NCBI GenBank assembly: GCA_017450685.1
Contig: JAFSTB010000020.1
Location: 29,171-93,170 of the forward strand
Length of the DNA stretch: 64,000 nucleotides
Source: Paludibacteraceae bacterium
GTDB lineage: Bacteria; Bacteroidota; Bacteroidia; Bacteroidales; Paludibacteraceae
Reading direction: 5' to 3'
Shown here: positions 1 to 8,821 of the stretch, piece after piece
Numbering within the stretch: the stretch's first letter is position 1
Layout of the letters: the number at the start of each line of letters is the position of its first letter
Translations under genes and position numbers: made by a program
Notes under the pieces: model-generated
The model's database searches: none
Seen by the model: the letters and a program-made list of their open reading frames with translations, nothing else
Told to the model about the DNA's origin: nothing

Positions 1-1359
1 AAAGAGGACGATAACCTGCGTATTATGACCACAGGAATGTATGGCGGTATAGGTGCCCTGATAATGCAACGCGATAGCAATATCTATGTCTCCGAACCAT
101 ACGCTGGTATGCCCGCACAAAGAAATGATGTACGTGCAGGCGACCGAATAATAAGAGTGGATAGTATGGAATGTTACGGTAAGACCAACCGCGAAGTCAG
201 CGACCGCCTCAGAGGAGAACCCGGTACAACCGTGACACTGCTCATAGAAAGAGAAGGTGAACCGCAACCCATCGAAAAAATACTCAAGAGACAAGAGATA
301 CACATACCACCCGTCACTTTCTATACCACTCTGAACGAACCTTACGGAACGGAAGAAGACGGCAAGATAGGATATGTCCTCTTCTCCGAGTTTACCTCAG
401 GCAGCGCAGTGGCACTGATGAACGCTATCGACGCAATGATCAAACGCGACCATATAGACCGACTTGTACTCGACCTGCGTAATAACGGTGGCGGCATAAT
501 AGATGAAGCCATACAGATAGTAGGCTTCTTCGTGGATAAAGATACCGAAGTGGTTACCACCAAAGGTAAGACCAATGCCTCCAATCGTAGTTACCGCACC
601 ATAATGCCGCCTATATATAAAGATATGCCGCTGGTGGTACTCGTCAACGGTCAGTCGGCTTCCGCCGCTGAGATAGTAAGCGGCAGTCTCCAAGACCTCA
701 AAAGAGCCACCATAATAGGGCAACGTACCTACGGCAAAGGACTGGTGCAAAGTATCCGACCGGTGGCTTACGACGGACACCTCAAAGTGACAACAGCACA
801 CTACTACCTCCCATCAGGCAGATGCATTCAAGCCATCGACTATTCGCAAAGACAGAAAGGTAACGAACTGAAAAAAGATTCTACAGGTGGCATACTGCCC
901 GATATAGTAATCACCGACTCACAAAAAGTGGATATAACCTATACCCTCTATCGCAAACATCTCAGTTTCGACTATGCCACTCGCTACCGCTCACTGCATC
1001 CTTCTATTGCCGAACCTAAACACTTCACCGTCACCGATGACGACCTGAACGACTTTGTCGCTTTCCTGCAACAAAAAGAATTTACTTATGAGACGGAAAC
1101 TTCGCGCTATTACAAAGATGTACTCAAAATGGCACATGAAGAAGATATCGATTCCGCCACTATTGCAATGATGGACACGGTGCTGCAACGCCTCCGCCCA
1201 TCATTCAAACATACAATAATGAATCGTAGCCAAGAAGTCAAACAACTGCTGGGTGCAGAAATAGTGACACGCTACTATTTTCAAGAAGGTAGAGTGGCTT
1301 ATATGTTGCGCGACGATAAAGAGTTGAAACGTGCTATCGAAGTCATACGCAATATGTAG
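1..1359 (+). CDS. S41 family C-terminal processing peptidase (5' truncated by window)
   Basis: The reading frame is open from base 1, so the N-terminus lies outside the window; the first internal ATG is at 25. Counted from that Met, a PDZ domain covers about residues 1-90, followed by the tail-specific protease core. The SASAAEIVSG segment places the catalytic Ser near 213, and YGKG places the catalytic Lys near 238, the usual 25-residue Ser-Lys spacing of Tsp/CtpA enzymes. A C-terminal region of about 190 residues resembles that of Bacteroidetes CtpA proteins. Expected role: periplasmic cleavage of exported or envelope proteins near their C-termini. The next gene starts 8 bp after the stop, suggesting one transcript. 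The family call is firm; the substrate is unknown. Confidence 0.93.
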   Translation, partial: KEDDNLRIMTTGMYGGIGALIMQRDSNIYVSEPYAGMPAQRNDVRAGDRIIRVDSMECYGKTNREVSDRLRGEPGTTVTLLIEREGEPQPIEKILKRQEIHIPPVTFYTTLNEPYGTEEDGKIGYVLFSEFTSGSAVALMNAIDAMIKRDHIDRLVLDLRNNGGGIIDEAIQIVGFFVDKDTEVVTTKGKTNASNRSYRTIMPPIYKDMPLVVLVNGQSASAAEIVSGSLQDLKRATIIGQRTYGKGLVQSIRPVAYDGHLKVTTAHYYLPSGRCIQAIDYSQRQKGNELKKDSTGGILPDIVITDSQKVDITYTLYRKHLSFDYATRYRSLHPSIAEPKHFTVTDDDLNDFVAFLQQKEFTYETETSRYYKDVLKMAHEEDIDSATIAMMDTVLQRLRPSFKHTIMNRSQEVKQLLGAEIVTRYYFQEGRVAYMLRDDKELKRAIEVIRNM

Positions 1360-1366
1360 CAACAGT

Positions 1367-3241
1367 ATGAAAAAACTGCTCCCCTTCTTCCTTCTGCCGC
1401 TTTTCGTGCTGTCAGTCTCCACTTGCGCCAATCGCGGATTGGGTCCACAAGGTGGACCTGTTGACTCCATACCACCACGAATGGTGCGTTCAACACCACT
1501 CAACGGTGCTCTTAACTACCAAAAAAAGCAAGTGGAAATAGGCTTCGACGAATATATACAGTTGGACAACCCTTCCGAAAACGTTATCTTCTCACCTCCG
1601 CAAAAACAGCAACCACTCATCGAAGCACGAGGCAAACACATTCGTATCACCTATCAAGATACCATCCAACCAAACACCACCTATACCATCGATTTCGGTA
1701 ACGGAGTGCAAGATAACAACGAGAGCAACCCGATGGAAAACTTCTCTTTCTCCTTCTCCACCGGCACTAATATGGACTCACTCGAAGTCTATGGCACACT
1801 TATCGACGCAGAGACACTCACACCTCTCAAAGGAGTGATTGTAGGACTGCATACCTGCCAAGATGACTCAGCCTTCGAAAAACTACCCTTTACGCGCATA
1901 GGCAAAACCAATAGCGAGGGAGAGTTCACCATCCGTAACATAAAAGAAGGTACTTATCGCTTGTACGCTCTGCAAGACCTCAATCGCGACTATATCTATC
2001 AGCCGGGTGAACGCATCGCTTTCTGCGACCAACCAATCAAACCGTATATAACCGTCAGAACGGAAATAGACACTATATGGCGCGACTCCGTTACCAATGA
2101 CAGCGTCTATCACCTGCCCGATAGTATTTATACGGCTGAGTATTTCTACTTCGAACCGTCGGATATATTGCTCCAATCGTTTGAAGAAGATATGCAACAT
2201 ACCTATTTGGAACGCGTGGAACGGACTGAAAGACGCAATATAAAGTTCGCCTTCGTCGGTAAACAACCCTCTATGCCGCAGTTGAAAGCACTGAATAACG
2301 ACTCGTCACCCTCATGGGATTGGCTCAAAGAAACTAAATACACTTTCAACCCTAAAGGTGATACACTCACTTGCTGGCTCTTAGACACCACCACCATAAA
2401 AACCGATTCACTATGTCTCGTCCTCTCTTACCATAAGACCGACTCCGCTTATCAACTACAACCCCAAACGGATACATTGTGGGCGGTCTATCGTATGACA
2501 CAAGCCGAAAAAACTGCACTGAAAAAGAAGAAACGTAAAAAAACAGAGCAGAAAGAGACAATACAGATACTCGAAATAAAAAGTAATGCTCGCAACACTT
2601 TTGAGGTGTTCGATACTATGCAATTGACCCTGCCTACACCTGTCAGCCGCATAGATATGAACGCTCTGCACTTTGAGAAACAGAATGATACACTATGGGT
2701 GCAACAACCATGTCAGTATCAAGCCACCGATGAGGCACAGCACACGTGGCGAATACTAACGGATGTTCAACCGGGTGCAACCTATCGTCTCACTGTCGAT
2801 TCGGCAGCCGTGGCTGATGTGTACGGCTTGACCAACAACGCTCAAACATTCACTTGGAAAGTGAAAGCACTCGACCAATATGCCACGCTGCGAGTACACG
2901 TGGAAGAAAACAACCCCCTCTTCATCGTTCAACTCCTCTCCGAAAGAGACCAACCGGTGCGAGAACAAAGAGTGAAAAACTCCGAAGTGATGTTCCGTAA
3001 CCTCGCCCCCGGTACCTATTATATGCGCATTGTGGTGGATAGCAACGGCGACGGCAAATGGACAACAGGCAGTTGGAAACAGAAAAGACAACCCGAACAA
3101 GTGTTCTACTTTAGAAAAAAAATGACACTGCGTGCTAACTGGGATTTTGAAGAGACCTTCACCTTCCAACAAGTACCGCTCCTCGAACAAAAACCGCGCT
3201 CACTAATAGAAAAAGCAACCAATGCCAATAAAAAGAAGTAA
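1367..3241 (+). CDS. Ig-like (SbsA/Big_5 type) domain lipoprotein
   Basis: I chose the ATG at 1367 rather than an upstream GTG at 1331 because it gives a clean lipoprotein signal (MKKLLPFFLLPLFVLSVSTC) with the lipobox Cys at about residue 20. The mature protein (total about 624 aa) starts with a bacterial Ig-like domain (roughly residues 35-120, with TPLNGA and FDEYIQ), then a carboxypeptidase-regulatory-like stretch (LYALQDLNRDYIYQPGE), and a similar segment near the C-terminus (RIVVDSNGDGKWTTGSW). The family is common in Bacteroidetes as an outer-membrane-associated lipoprotein of unknown function. It sits between the S41 protease and PnuC, with a 20-bp overlap with the latter. The domain call is good; no function is known. 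Confidence 0.85.
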   Translation: MKKLLPFFLLPLFVLSVSTCANRGLGPQGGPVDSIPPRMVRSTPLNGALNYQKKQVEIGFDEYIQLDNPSENVIFSPPQKQQPLIEARGKHIRITYQDTIQPNTTYTIDFGNGVQDNNESNPMENFSFSFSTGTNMDSLEVYGTLIDAETLTPLKGVIVGLHTCQDDSAFEKLPFTRIGKTNSEGEFTIRNIKEGTYRLYALQDLNRDYIYQPGERIAFCDQPIKPYITVRTEIDTIWRDSVTNDSVYHLPDSIYTAEYFYFEPSDILLQSFEEDMQHTYLERVERTERRNIKFAFVGKQPSMPQLKALNNDSSPSWDWLKETKYTFNPKGDTLTCWLLDTTTIKTDSLCLVLSYHKTDSAYQLQPQTDTLWAVYRMTQAEKTALKKKKRKKTEQKETIQILEIKSNARNTFEVFDTMQLTLPTPVSRIDMNALHFEKQNDTLWVQQPCQYQATDEAQHTWRILTDVQPGATYRLTVDSAAVADVYGLTNNAQTFTWKVKALDQYATLRVHVEENNPLFIVQLLSERDQPVREQRVKNSEVMFRNLAPGTYYMRIVVDSNGDGKWTTGSWKQKRQPEQVFYFRKKMTLRANWDFEETFTFQQVPLLEQKPRSLIEKATNANKKK

Positions 3242-3872
3242 CCTCTTCCCCGCACTCTTTCTCATAACAGGACTGGCAGTGCAGGTCGCGGCATTTATAT
3301 GGATGCCCGACAACCCTTGGTCACTGGTAAGCGGAATGTTAGGGATATGCTCGGTTGTACTCTGCTCAAAAAGAAATATACTTACCTTCGTCTTCGGCTT
3401 CGGACAGATAATAACCTACACCTACCTTTGCTATCTCGAGCGGTTCTACGCCGGCATAGCAATGAACGCGTTCTATTTCCTTAGCCAAATATATGGCATC
3501 TATGTCTGGCGCAAAAGACTCATAATGAGCCAAACAGATACCATATCAATGACCGTCTCCACACGCGGGTTGAAAAAAACGACACTCCTTATAGGATTGA
3601 TAATCATTCTGTTTGCATCTTTAGCCGTAGGTTTTCTTTTAGCCGCTTACACCAATGATAGTCAGCCCTATTTCGATGCTTTCACCACCGTACCCGCCAT
3701 CGCAGCACAAATACTGATGGTCTTAGCCTATCGCGAACAATGGTATATATGGCTCTTGATTGACATTCTTTATGTGGCAATGTGGGCACAAGCAGGTAAC
3801 GCTTGTATGGTGATGCAGTATGTCTTCTGGTGCGCCAACTGCATCTACGGTCTAATAGAGTGGAAAAAATAA
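3222..3872 (+). CDS. pnuC: PnuC-type nicotinamide riboside/mononucleotide transporter
   Basis: A 216-aa integral membrane protein with about seven hydrophobic segments. The C-terminal WLLIDILYVAMWA segment and the preceding YREQWYIW match the PnuC signature (W-x-x-x-D-x-x-Y), and the NAFYFLSQIYGIYVWRKR segment is also typical. Length matches the family (200-240 aa). Predicted role: facilitated uptake of nicotinamide riboside or a related vitamin precursor through the inner membrane; substrate choice within PnuC/T-like proteins cannot be read from sequence alone. It overlaps the preceding lipoprotein gene by 20 bp, so it is probably co-transcribed with it. A long hairpin lies about 110 bp downstream. 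Confidence 0.9.
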   Translation: MPIKRSNLFPALFLITGLAVQVAAFIWMPDNPWSLVSGMLGICSVVLCSKRNILTFVFGFGQIITYTYLCYLERFYAGIAMNAFYFLSQIYGIYVWRKRLIMSQTDTISMTVSTRGLKKTTLLIGLIIILFASLAVGFLLAAYTNDSQPYFDAFTTVPAIAAQILMVLAYREQWYIWLLIDILYVAMWAQAGNACMVMQYVFWCANCIYGLIEWKK

Positions 3873-3979
3873 TAACGCTCGAACGCCGGAATAAATTATT
3901 GGTACTTCCTAAACAACAAAGTTGTTATGACCGGTATTGATGACTTGACGTTAGAGACGTAGTAACCTCTATAAAAGTA

Positions 3980-4025
3980 AAAATCGGACAAATCGTATAG
4001 TCCACTATAATATTTGTCCGATTTT
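3980..4025. repeat. Long interrupted dyad (possible terminator), first copy of a paired element
   Basis: AAAATCGGACAAAT at 3980-3993 pairs with ATTTGTCCGATTTT at 4012-4025. The centre is itself a 6-bp stem (TATAGT/ACTATA) with a 2-nt loop, separated by a 2-nt internal bulge, so almost the whole 46 bp folds on itself. It lies about 110 bp after pnuC and could end that transcript, although no long T-tract follows. The same outer arms recur at 4142-4177 on the promoter of the next gene, which a plain terminator would not explain. The stretch 3873-3979 shows nothing else recognisable. Confidence 0.75.
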
Positions 4026-4109
4026 GTGTTATATAATTGTATTTCAGGAATATAGATATTGCATTTTTTGCCACTTTCGGTGTTAGTTCAAATTATTTTT
4101 GCTAAAATT

Positions 4110-4141
4110 GTTGCGCAATATGAAAAAATGCCATACCTTTG
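4110..4141 (+). promoter_or_regulatory. Bacteroidetes-type promoter of the first DUF4143 ATPase
   Basis: The -7 box TACCTTTG is at 4134-4141, with a GTTG -33-like element ending at 4113 and a 20-bp spacer. The start codon is 52 bp further on, leaving room for the dyad at 4142-4177. Confidence 0.65.
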
Positions 4142-4177
4142 CGGACAAATCATATACTCAACTATACGATTTGTCCG
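4142..4177. repeat. Operator-like dyad at the ATPase transcription start, second copy
   Basis: CGGACAAATC at 4142-4151 and GATTTGTCCG at 4168-4177 form a perfect 10-bp inverted repeat with a 16-bp spacer. It begins directly after the -7 box and so would cover the transcription start. Arms and part of the spacer (CTATAC against CTATAA) match the dyad at 3980-4025. This is the expected place for an autoregulatory operator or an mRNA leader hairpin. Confidence 0.75.
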
Positions 4178-4193
4178 ATAATATGATAATGCC

Positions 4194-5360
4194 ATGTATT
4201 TGAGAGATTTACAAAAGGAACTTTTATTATTGACCAAACAGTGGAGTGTAATATCGGTGACCGGTCCGCGTCAGTCAGGGAAAACGACATTATGTAAGTT
4301 GGCGTTCCCTGATTATGAGTATGTCAATTTGGAGAATCTTCCGATGCGTGAAATGGTGGCGAAAGATCCGATGGCTTTTTTGCAGCGATTTAAGACCGGT
4401 GTAATCATTGACGAGGCGCAACTGCTGCCGGATTTGTTTTCGTATATACAGGTTATAGCCGATGAGGATAAAATAAGCCGATTCGTTTTGTCGGGAAGTA
4501 GTGATTTCCTGCTTATGAAAAACATCAGTCAGTCGCAGGCAGGGCGTGTGGCTGTACTGCGCCTTCTGCCCTTGACCATAAGCGAATTAGGCGATATATC
4601 AAGGTATTCAACAGATGATTTGCTATACAATGGTTTCTATCCCGCCGTTTGGGGCGATGGAAAAAAGGCCGACTATGTGTATGAGAGTTATTTAAGCACC
4701 TATATAGAGCGTGACTTGCGGCAGTTGGTCAACATCAAAGACCTTGAACTCTTTCGCAAATTTATGGTGTTGTGTGCCACACGGATAGGAACAGAGTTCA
4801 ATGCTGCTTCGTTGTCAAACGAACTCGGAATAAGTGTTGTTACGGTAAAGGAATGGTTGAGACTGTTAGAAGCATCCTATATCTGTTATCAGTTGCCGCC
4901 CTTCTTCCGAAATATCGGTAAAAGACTCGTCAAAACTCCAAAAATATATTTCTACGATGTGGGATTAGCGTGTCATCTATTAGGAATACAGTCAGCAACG
5001 CAAGTGGCGACACATCCTCTGCGCGGTAACTTATTTGAGGATATGGTTGTTACAGAAATGCTAAAGACACGATTTAATGCAGGACAGCGCAGTAACCTGT
5101 TTTTCTATCGCGACAAAGGGCAGCATGAGGTGGATGTTTTACAAGAGTTTGGCAATGAATTGCGAGCATATGAGATAAAATCAGCAACAATGATCAGTCA
5201 GGATTTTTATCGCAATATGCGGTATGTTAAGCGTCTGTTGGGAGAAACCTTGTTATCTACACAGGTCATATACGATGGAGAGAACGAGTGGGATAAGGCA
5301 GAGGAAGGTTTCATCAATTATCGCCGTTGGAAAGAAAATAATCCGTGGCAGGAGAAATAG
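4194..5360 (+). CDS. AAA ATPase with DUF4143 C-terminal domain (copy 1)
   Basis: 388 aa. Walker A is GPRQSGKT at residues 24-31; Walker B is GVIIDEAQ with Asp73-Glu74; a sensor-like SGSSDFLL follows near 100. The middle has a winged-helix-like segment (NELGISVVTVKEWLRLLEASYICYQ). The C-terminal DUF4143 region ends in the PD-(D/E)XK-like pair HEVDVL and AYEIKSA, so an ATPase joined to a nuclease-fold domain is expected. The family is widespread in Bacteroidetes and archaea, but its cellular role is not established. The promoter carries a private dyad. The stop codon lies 11 bp before the start of the following glycosyltransferase, which is probably co-transcribed. It interrupts what otherwise looks like a glycan gene cluster. 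Confidence 0.93.
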   Translation: MYLRDLQKELLLLTKQWSVISVTGPRQSGKTTLCKLAFPDYEYVNLENLPMREMVAKDPMAFLQRFKTGVIIDEAQLLPDLFSYIQVIADEDKISRFVLSGSSDFLLMKNISQSQAGRVAVLRLLPLTISELGDISRYSTDDLLYNGFYPAVWGDGKKADYVYESYLSTYIERDLRQLVNIKDLELFRKFMVLCATRIGTEFNAASLSNELGISVVTVKEWLRLLEASYICYQLPPFFRNIGKRLVKTPKIYFYDVGLACHLLGIQSATQVATHPLRGNLFEDMVVTEMLKTRFNAGQRSNLFFYRDKGQHEVDVLQEFGNELRAYEIKSATMISQDFYRNMRYVKRLLGETLLSTQVIYDGENEWDKAEEGFINYRRWKENNPWQEK

Positions 5361-5371
5361 TAGTACCGATA

Positions 5372-6409
5372 ATGCAAACCACTCAACCCATACTTTCTAT
5401 TATCGTCATTTCGCATAATCAGCGAGAGGACTTGAAGAGGTGTCTTGACAGCATACTGCAAATGCGACTTGACTATCCCTTCGAGATTATCGTTTCCGAT
5501 GACCGTTCCGCCGACGGCACTTTCGAGTTGGCGCATGAATATGCGAGGCGGTCTAAAGCAAGAATTATCGCTTTGCAATGCAACTCCGACGAGTGCCATC
5601 CTGCCAATAACTCACAACGGTCAGGCTATAACCGCTGCAATGCTTATCCTTATGCCAAAGGTAAGTATATAGCCCACGTGGATGCCGATGACTATTTCCT
5701 GCCTGATGCCACCGTCTATCAACAGCAGATTGAGGCACTCGACAAACATCCTGAATGTGCACTGGCAATGAGCAACTGCCTATGCGTTAATGAAGGCGAA
5801 CCCATAGAGAACGGACACCCGTGGATATTGCCAAGGCAGATGCATAATGGTGAAGTACTGACGGAACAAGAGTTTATACAAGGCGATTATTTTCGTATCA
5901 ATCAGTGCTTTATCCAACGCCGTAATCCTGCCGTCAATCCAGTGGCACTCTATGGCAAACGATATGTGGACGCCGTGATAACCTATCATCACCTGCAGTT
6001 TGGCAAAGTGGTGTGGGTTGATGCCTGCGATTATGTCTATGTGGGGCATACCGCTTCCGTCACCGGACAAATGGCAAAAACCAACCACGATGCAGACATA
6101 ATATGGTGTATGGCAATCTATATATCGGCTCTTATACCTCGATGGAAACATTTGTTTTTGTCCCAACCCTATTATGCCGAATTGCGACGAGTCATTGCTC
6201 TTGCCTTATCACACTATCAGTTGCAAGACAAAAACAGAGAAGGGTTAAAAGATATGGATGTGTTTATGTATAAGTGCTTTAACCAAAACTATCTCTCTTA
6301 TATAGACCAACAACGTTTAACCGCTGCTAACACCATAATGACAATTGCCAATCGCACGAATGCACCCGGCATATTCTCATCCTTATTGTTCAAACTGCTG
6401 ATTCGGTAA
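5372..6409 (+). CDS. Glycosyltransferase family 2
   Basis: I chose the ATG at 5372 over a GTG at 5345 that lies inside the ATPase gene; translation from it starts MQTTQPILSIIVISHNQRED. The GT-A fold is clear: SIIVISHNQ at the N-terminus, then DDRSADGT, then the DVDADDYF metal-binding region near residue 105 (AHVDADDYF). About 345 aa, the usual size for a single-domain GT2. Expected role: transfer of a sugar from a nucleotide-sugar to a surface glycan; donor and acceptor are unknown. It is the first enzyme of the glycan cluster. Its stop codon touches the 33-bp repeat array of the next ATPase. Confidence 0.88.
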   Translation: MQTTQPILSIIVISHNQREDLKRCLDSILQMRLDYPFEIIVSDDRSADGTFELAHEYARRSKARIIALQCNSDECHPANNSQRSGYNRCNAYPYAKGKYIAHVDADDYFLPDATVYQQQIEALDKHPECALAMSNCLCVNEGEPIENGHPWILPRQMHNGEVLTEQEFIQGDYFRINQCFIQRRNPAVNPVALYGKRYVDAVITYHHLQFGKVVWVDACDYVYVGHTASVTGQMAKTNHDADIIWCMAIYISALIPRWKHLFLSQPYYAELRRVIALALSHYQLQDKNREGLKDMDVFMYKCFNQNYLSYIDQQRLTAANTIMTIANRTNAPGIFSSLLFKLLIR

Positions 6410-6506
6410 ACTTACCCCCATTTTGTAACAAAATCTTCGTCAACTTACCCCCATTTTGTAACAAAATCTTCGTCAACTTACCCCAATTTTGTAACAAAAA
6501 TTTTTG
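6409..6506. repeat. 33-bp tandem repeat (about 2.7 copies) upstream of ATPase copy 2
   Basis: Units start at 6409, 6442 and 6475, exactly 33 bp apart. Copies 1 and 2 are identical; copy 3 diverges after its first half. Each unit carries a run TTACCCC followed by the near-perfect palindrome ATTTTGTAACAAAAT. A further half-site (TTTTTGTAAGTAACAAAAAT) runs into the promoter. The array begins at the last base of the upstream glycosyltransferase stop codon. Its position just upstream of the -33 box suggests binding sites for a regulator. Confidence 0.93.
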
Positions 6507-6532
6507 TAAGTAACAAAAATATAGTACCTTTG
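6503..6532 (+). promoter_or_regulatory. Promoter of ATPase copy 2
   Basis: TTTG at 6503-6506, an 18-bp spacer, and TACCTTTG at 6525-6532, followed by GCGGCGGAT. The start codon is 25 bp after the -7 box. The -33 box overlaps the end of the repeat array. Confidence 0.75.
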
Positions 6533-6557
6533 CGGCGGATTTGAGAAATTAGAAAAA

Positions 6558-7904
6558 ATGAACCTTTTTAAGCGTGACATAGAAAAGGCACTGCAAGACT
6601 GGGCAGAAAGTGCAGATCGCAAGCCGCTTGTTTTGCGTGGTGCAAGGCAGGTAGGGAAGACATCGGTTGTGAATAAATTCGGTTTGAAATTCGACAACTA
6701 CTTGTATGTCAATCTGTATGATGATAATATTTGCCGTGTCATAGATGAGGCGATAAGTGTAGAACGGTTAGTGCCAACGCTGTTTGCCAATGCCGGAAAA
6801 GGATTGAAAAAAGGTAAGACATTGCTTTTCTTTGACGAGATACAGAACTCGTCGAAAGCCGTTTTATGGCTTCGTTTCTTTTATGAGCAAATGCCTGACA
6901 TATATGTCATTGCAGCCGGTTCGCTATTAGAGACGATGATTGACCGGCAGATAAGTTTTCCCGTTGGCAGGGTGGAGTACTTGGCTATGCACCCTGTGTC
7001 GTTCAGGGAATTTTTGTCGGCAAAAGGCGATGATGCTATTCGCCAGGCACTTCATAACGATGTTACTTTATGCAACGCCTTTCATTCTAAACTCAGTGAA
7101 GCCTTTAAGACTTTCTCCCTCATAGGAGGAATGCCGGCAGTGGTGGCACATTACATAGAGCATCAGGATTTGATAGCCCTTAACAAGTATTTTGATACGC
7201 TGCTTAACGGTTATGCCGACGATGTGGAAAAGTATGCTGCCAATCGCACACAAGTGGAGGTGATCCGCTTGATACTGAAAGTGGGCTGGGCACAGGCGGG
7301 AAAGCAGATCTCGTTTGTCAATTTCGGCAATAGCAACTACAGGTCGCGGGAGATAGGTGAGGCTTTGCGTACGCTGGAAAAAGCGATGCTATTGGAGTTG
7401 GTTTATCCGCTTACACAAACGGCTATGCCGGCGTTGCCCAATATGCGCCGCCAACCTAAACTGCTGTGGTTAGATGCAGGGTTGGCAAGCGCAGCGGTTA
7501 ATAATAAAAAGGACATATTCAGCAGTCCGAACTTGTTTGATATATGGAAAGGTGCATACGCCGAGCAGTTGGTCGGACAGGAACTGTTCACTTTGTCTGA
7601 AAGTGTGAGAGCAAGAAGGCTGTTCTGGGTGAACGAGAGCACGCAGTCGTCGGCCGAAGTTGATTTTGTGTGGGAGTACGACGGAAGGCTTATACCGGTG
7701 GAAGTCAAATTAGGGCATAATAATCACCTTAAGTCGTTGCACCAATATATGGAGTTGTCTAAGGACGATGTGGCAGTGAGAGTATGGAATGCATCCGTTC
7801 AGGTGGATGAGGTGGAGACACTGTGGAAGAAAAAGAAATTCAAACTGATCAATATCCCCTTTTATATGGTAGGTTTCCTGCCGCAGATTATACAAACGGT
7901 GTAG
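6558..7904 (+). CDS. AAA ATPase with DUF4143 C-terminal domain (copy 2)
   Basis: 448 aa. Walker A is GARQVGKT at residues 28-35, Walker B is LLFFDEIQ near 93-100, and AAGSLLE is the sensor segment. The mid-region IGGMPAVVAHY is a signature of this subfamily. The C-terminal nuclease-like motif is intact (AEVDFVW, then LIPVEVKLG). The N-terminus (FKRDIEKALQDW, then RKPLVLRGARQ) is the one matched by the truncated remnant at 19987. The gene is preceded by its own 33-bp repeat array and followed 72 bp later by a WbqC-like gene. Expected to be a cytoplasmic ATPase; no substrate is known. Confidence 0.93.
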   Translation: MNLFKRDIEKALQDWAESADRKPLVLRGARQVGKTSVVNKFGLKFDNYLYVNLYDDNICRVIDEAISVERLVPTLFANAGKGLKKGKTLLFFDEIQNSSKAVLWLRFFYEQMPDIYVIAAGSLLETMIDRQISFPVGRVEYLAMHPVSFREFLSAKGDDAIRQALHNDVTLCNAFHSKLSEAFKTFSLIGGMPAVVAHYIEHQDLIALNKYFDTLLNGYADDVEKYAANRTQVEVIRLILKVGWAQAGKQISFVNFGNSNYRSREIGEALRTLEKAMLLELVYPLTQTAMPALPNMRRQPKLLWLDAGLASAAVNNKKDIFSSPNLFDIWKGAYAEQLVGQELFTLSESVRARRLFWVNESTQSSAEVDFVWEYDGRLIPVEVKLGHNNHLKSLHQYMELSKDDVAVRVWNASVQVDEVETLWKKKKFKLINIPFYMVGFLPQIIQTV

Positions 7905-7976
7905 GGTGGCATAGTACAATAACGGGACAATAGCCAGTTAATTAAATATGACAATAAATTTGAAAAATAAAATGTT

Positions 7977-8756
7977 ATGAAACTTGGAATAATGCAACCG
8001 TATTTCTTCCCATATATAGGGTATTTTCAGGCGATAAGTGCAGTTGATAAATATATTTTATATGGGAATCTCACTTTTATTAAAGATGCTTGGATGAATC
8101 GCAACCGCTTGATGGGTAAGGGTGGAAACGAGCATCTGATAACTGTGCCGTTGTTGCATAAGAGTTCCTATAAATGGATTTCGGAAATTTTGATAGATAA
8201 TTCATTTGACTGGCAGGGCAAACTATTAAAAACCATCACAATGGATTATGGCAAAGCACCTTTTTTTGATGAGATATATCCAGTCGTTCAGACAGCTTTA
8301 GAGCAACGTTACAACACATTGATGGAACTCAATGCTTCCACTATCAAGGCAATAGCACATATCCTTGAAATACATACAGACATAGATTCAGACAATAGTC
8401 GCTATGTTGAAATGGAATCCATATTGGCACATATTGAGGATGACTATTCTCCGATGCCTTATTTAGAAAAGACACGCCCAATTCGCAAGGTGGCACGAGT
8501 AATAGAAATGTGTCGAAGAGAAAAATCCGATTTTTTTGTTAATGCCATAGGTGGTATGGAATTGTACAATACTGAAGAATTTGCAGCCTATGGTATATCA
8601 CTTCATTTCGTAAAAACAAATGAAATTTGGTACAAACAATTCAATAATACTTTTGTTCCCAATTTGTCGATAATAGATGTTTTGATGCATAATGGGATTA
8701 AAAGCACACAAAGATTGCTAATGGAATACAAACTTACCCCCCCCGTAAATGCTTAA
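7977..8756 (+). CDS. WbqC-like family protein
   Basis: 259 aa. The N-terminus MKLGIMQPYFFPYIGYFQ and the WMNRNRL and YLEKTRPIRK segments are characteristic of the WbqC family, found in O-antigen and surface-polysaccharide clusters and thought to act in sugar modification; the reaction is not established. The FVNAIGGMELYN and WYKQF segments near the C-terminus are also conserved. The last codons run through an eight-C tract (8737-8744), where a one-base slip would only change the final few residues. The sequence before the tract (AAACTTACCCCC) repeats the start of the 33-bp unit at 6409. Composition is more A+T-rich than the neighbouring GT genes. Confidence 0.85.
   Translation: MKLGIMQPYFFPYIGYFQAISAVDKYILYGNLTFIKDAWMNRNRLMGKGGNEHLITVPLLHKSSYKWISEILIDNSFDWQGKLLKTITMDYGKAPFFDEIYPVVQTALEQRYNTLMELNASTIKAIAHILEIHTDIDSDNSRYVEMESILAHIEDDYSPMPYLEKTRPIRKVARVIEMCRREKSDFFVNAIGGMELYNTEEFAAYGISLHFVKTNEIWYKQFNNTFVPNLSIIDVLMHNGIKSTQRLLMEYKLTPPVNA
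8737..8744 (+). repeat. Poly-C tract (8 C)
   Basis: Eight consecutive C residues within the last codons of the WbqC-like gene. Tracts of this length can slip during replication. Here the effect would be limited to the C-terminal tail. Confidence 0.9.
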
Positions 8757-8821
8757 TAATATGGCATATCGTATAGTGTGTCGTTGGTCGGTATTATAGT
8801 GTTATTTATCAGTAGTTTCTT

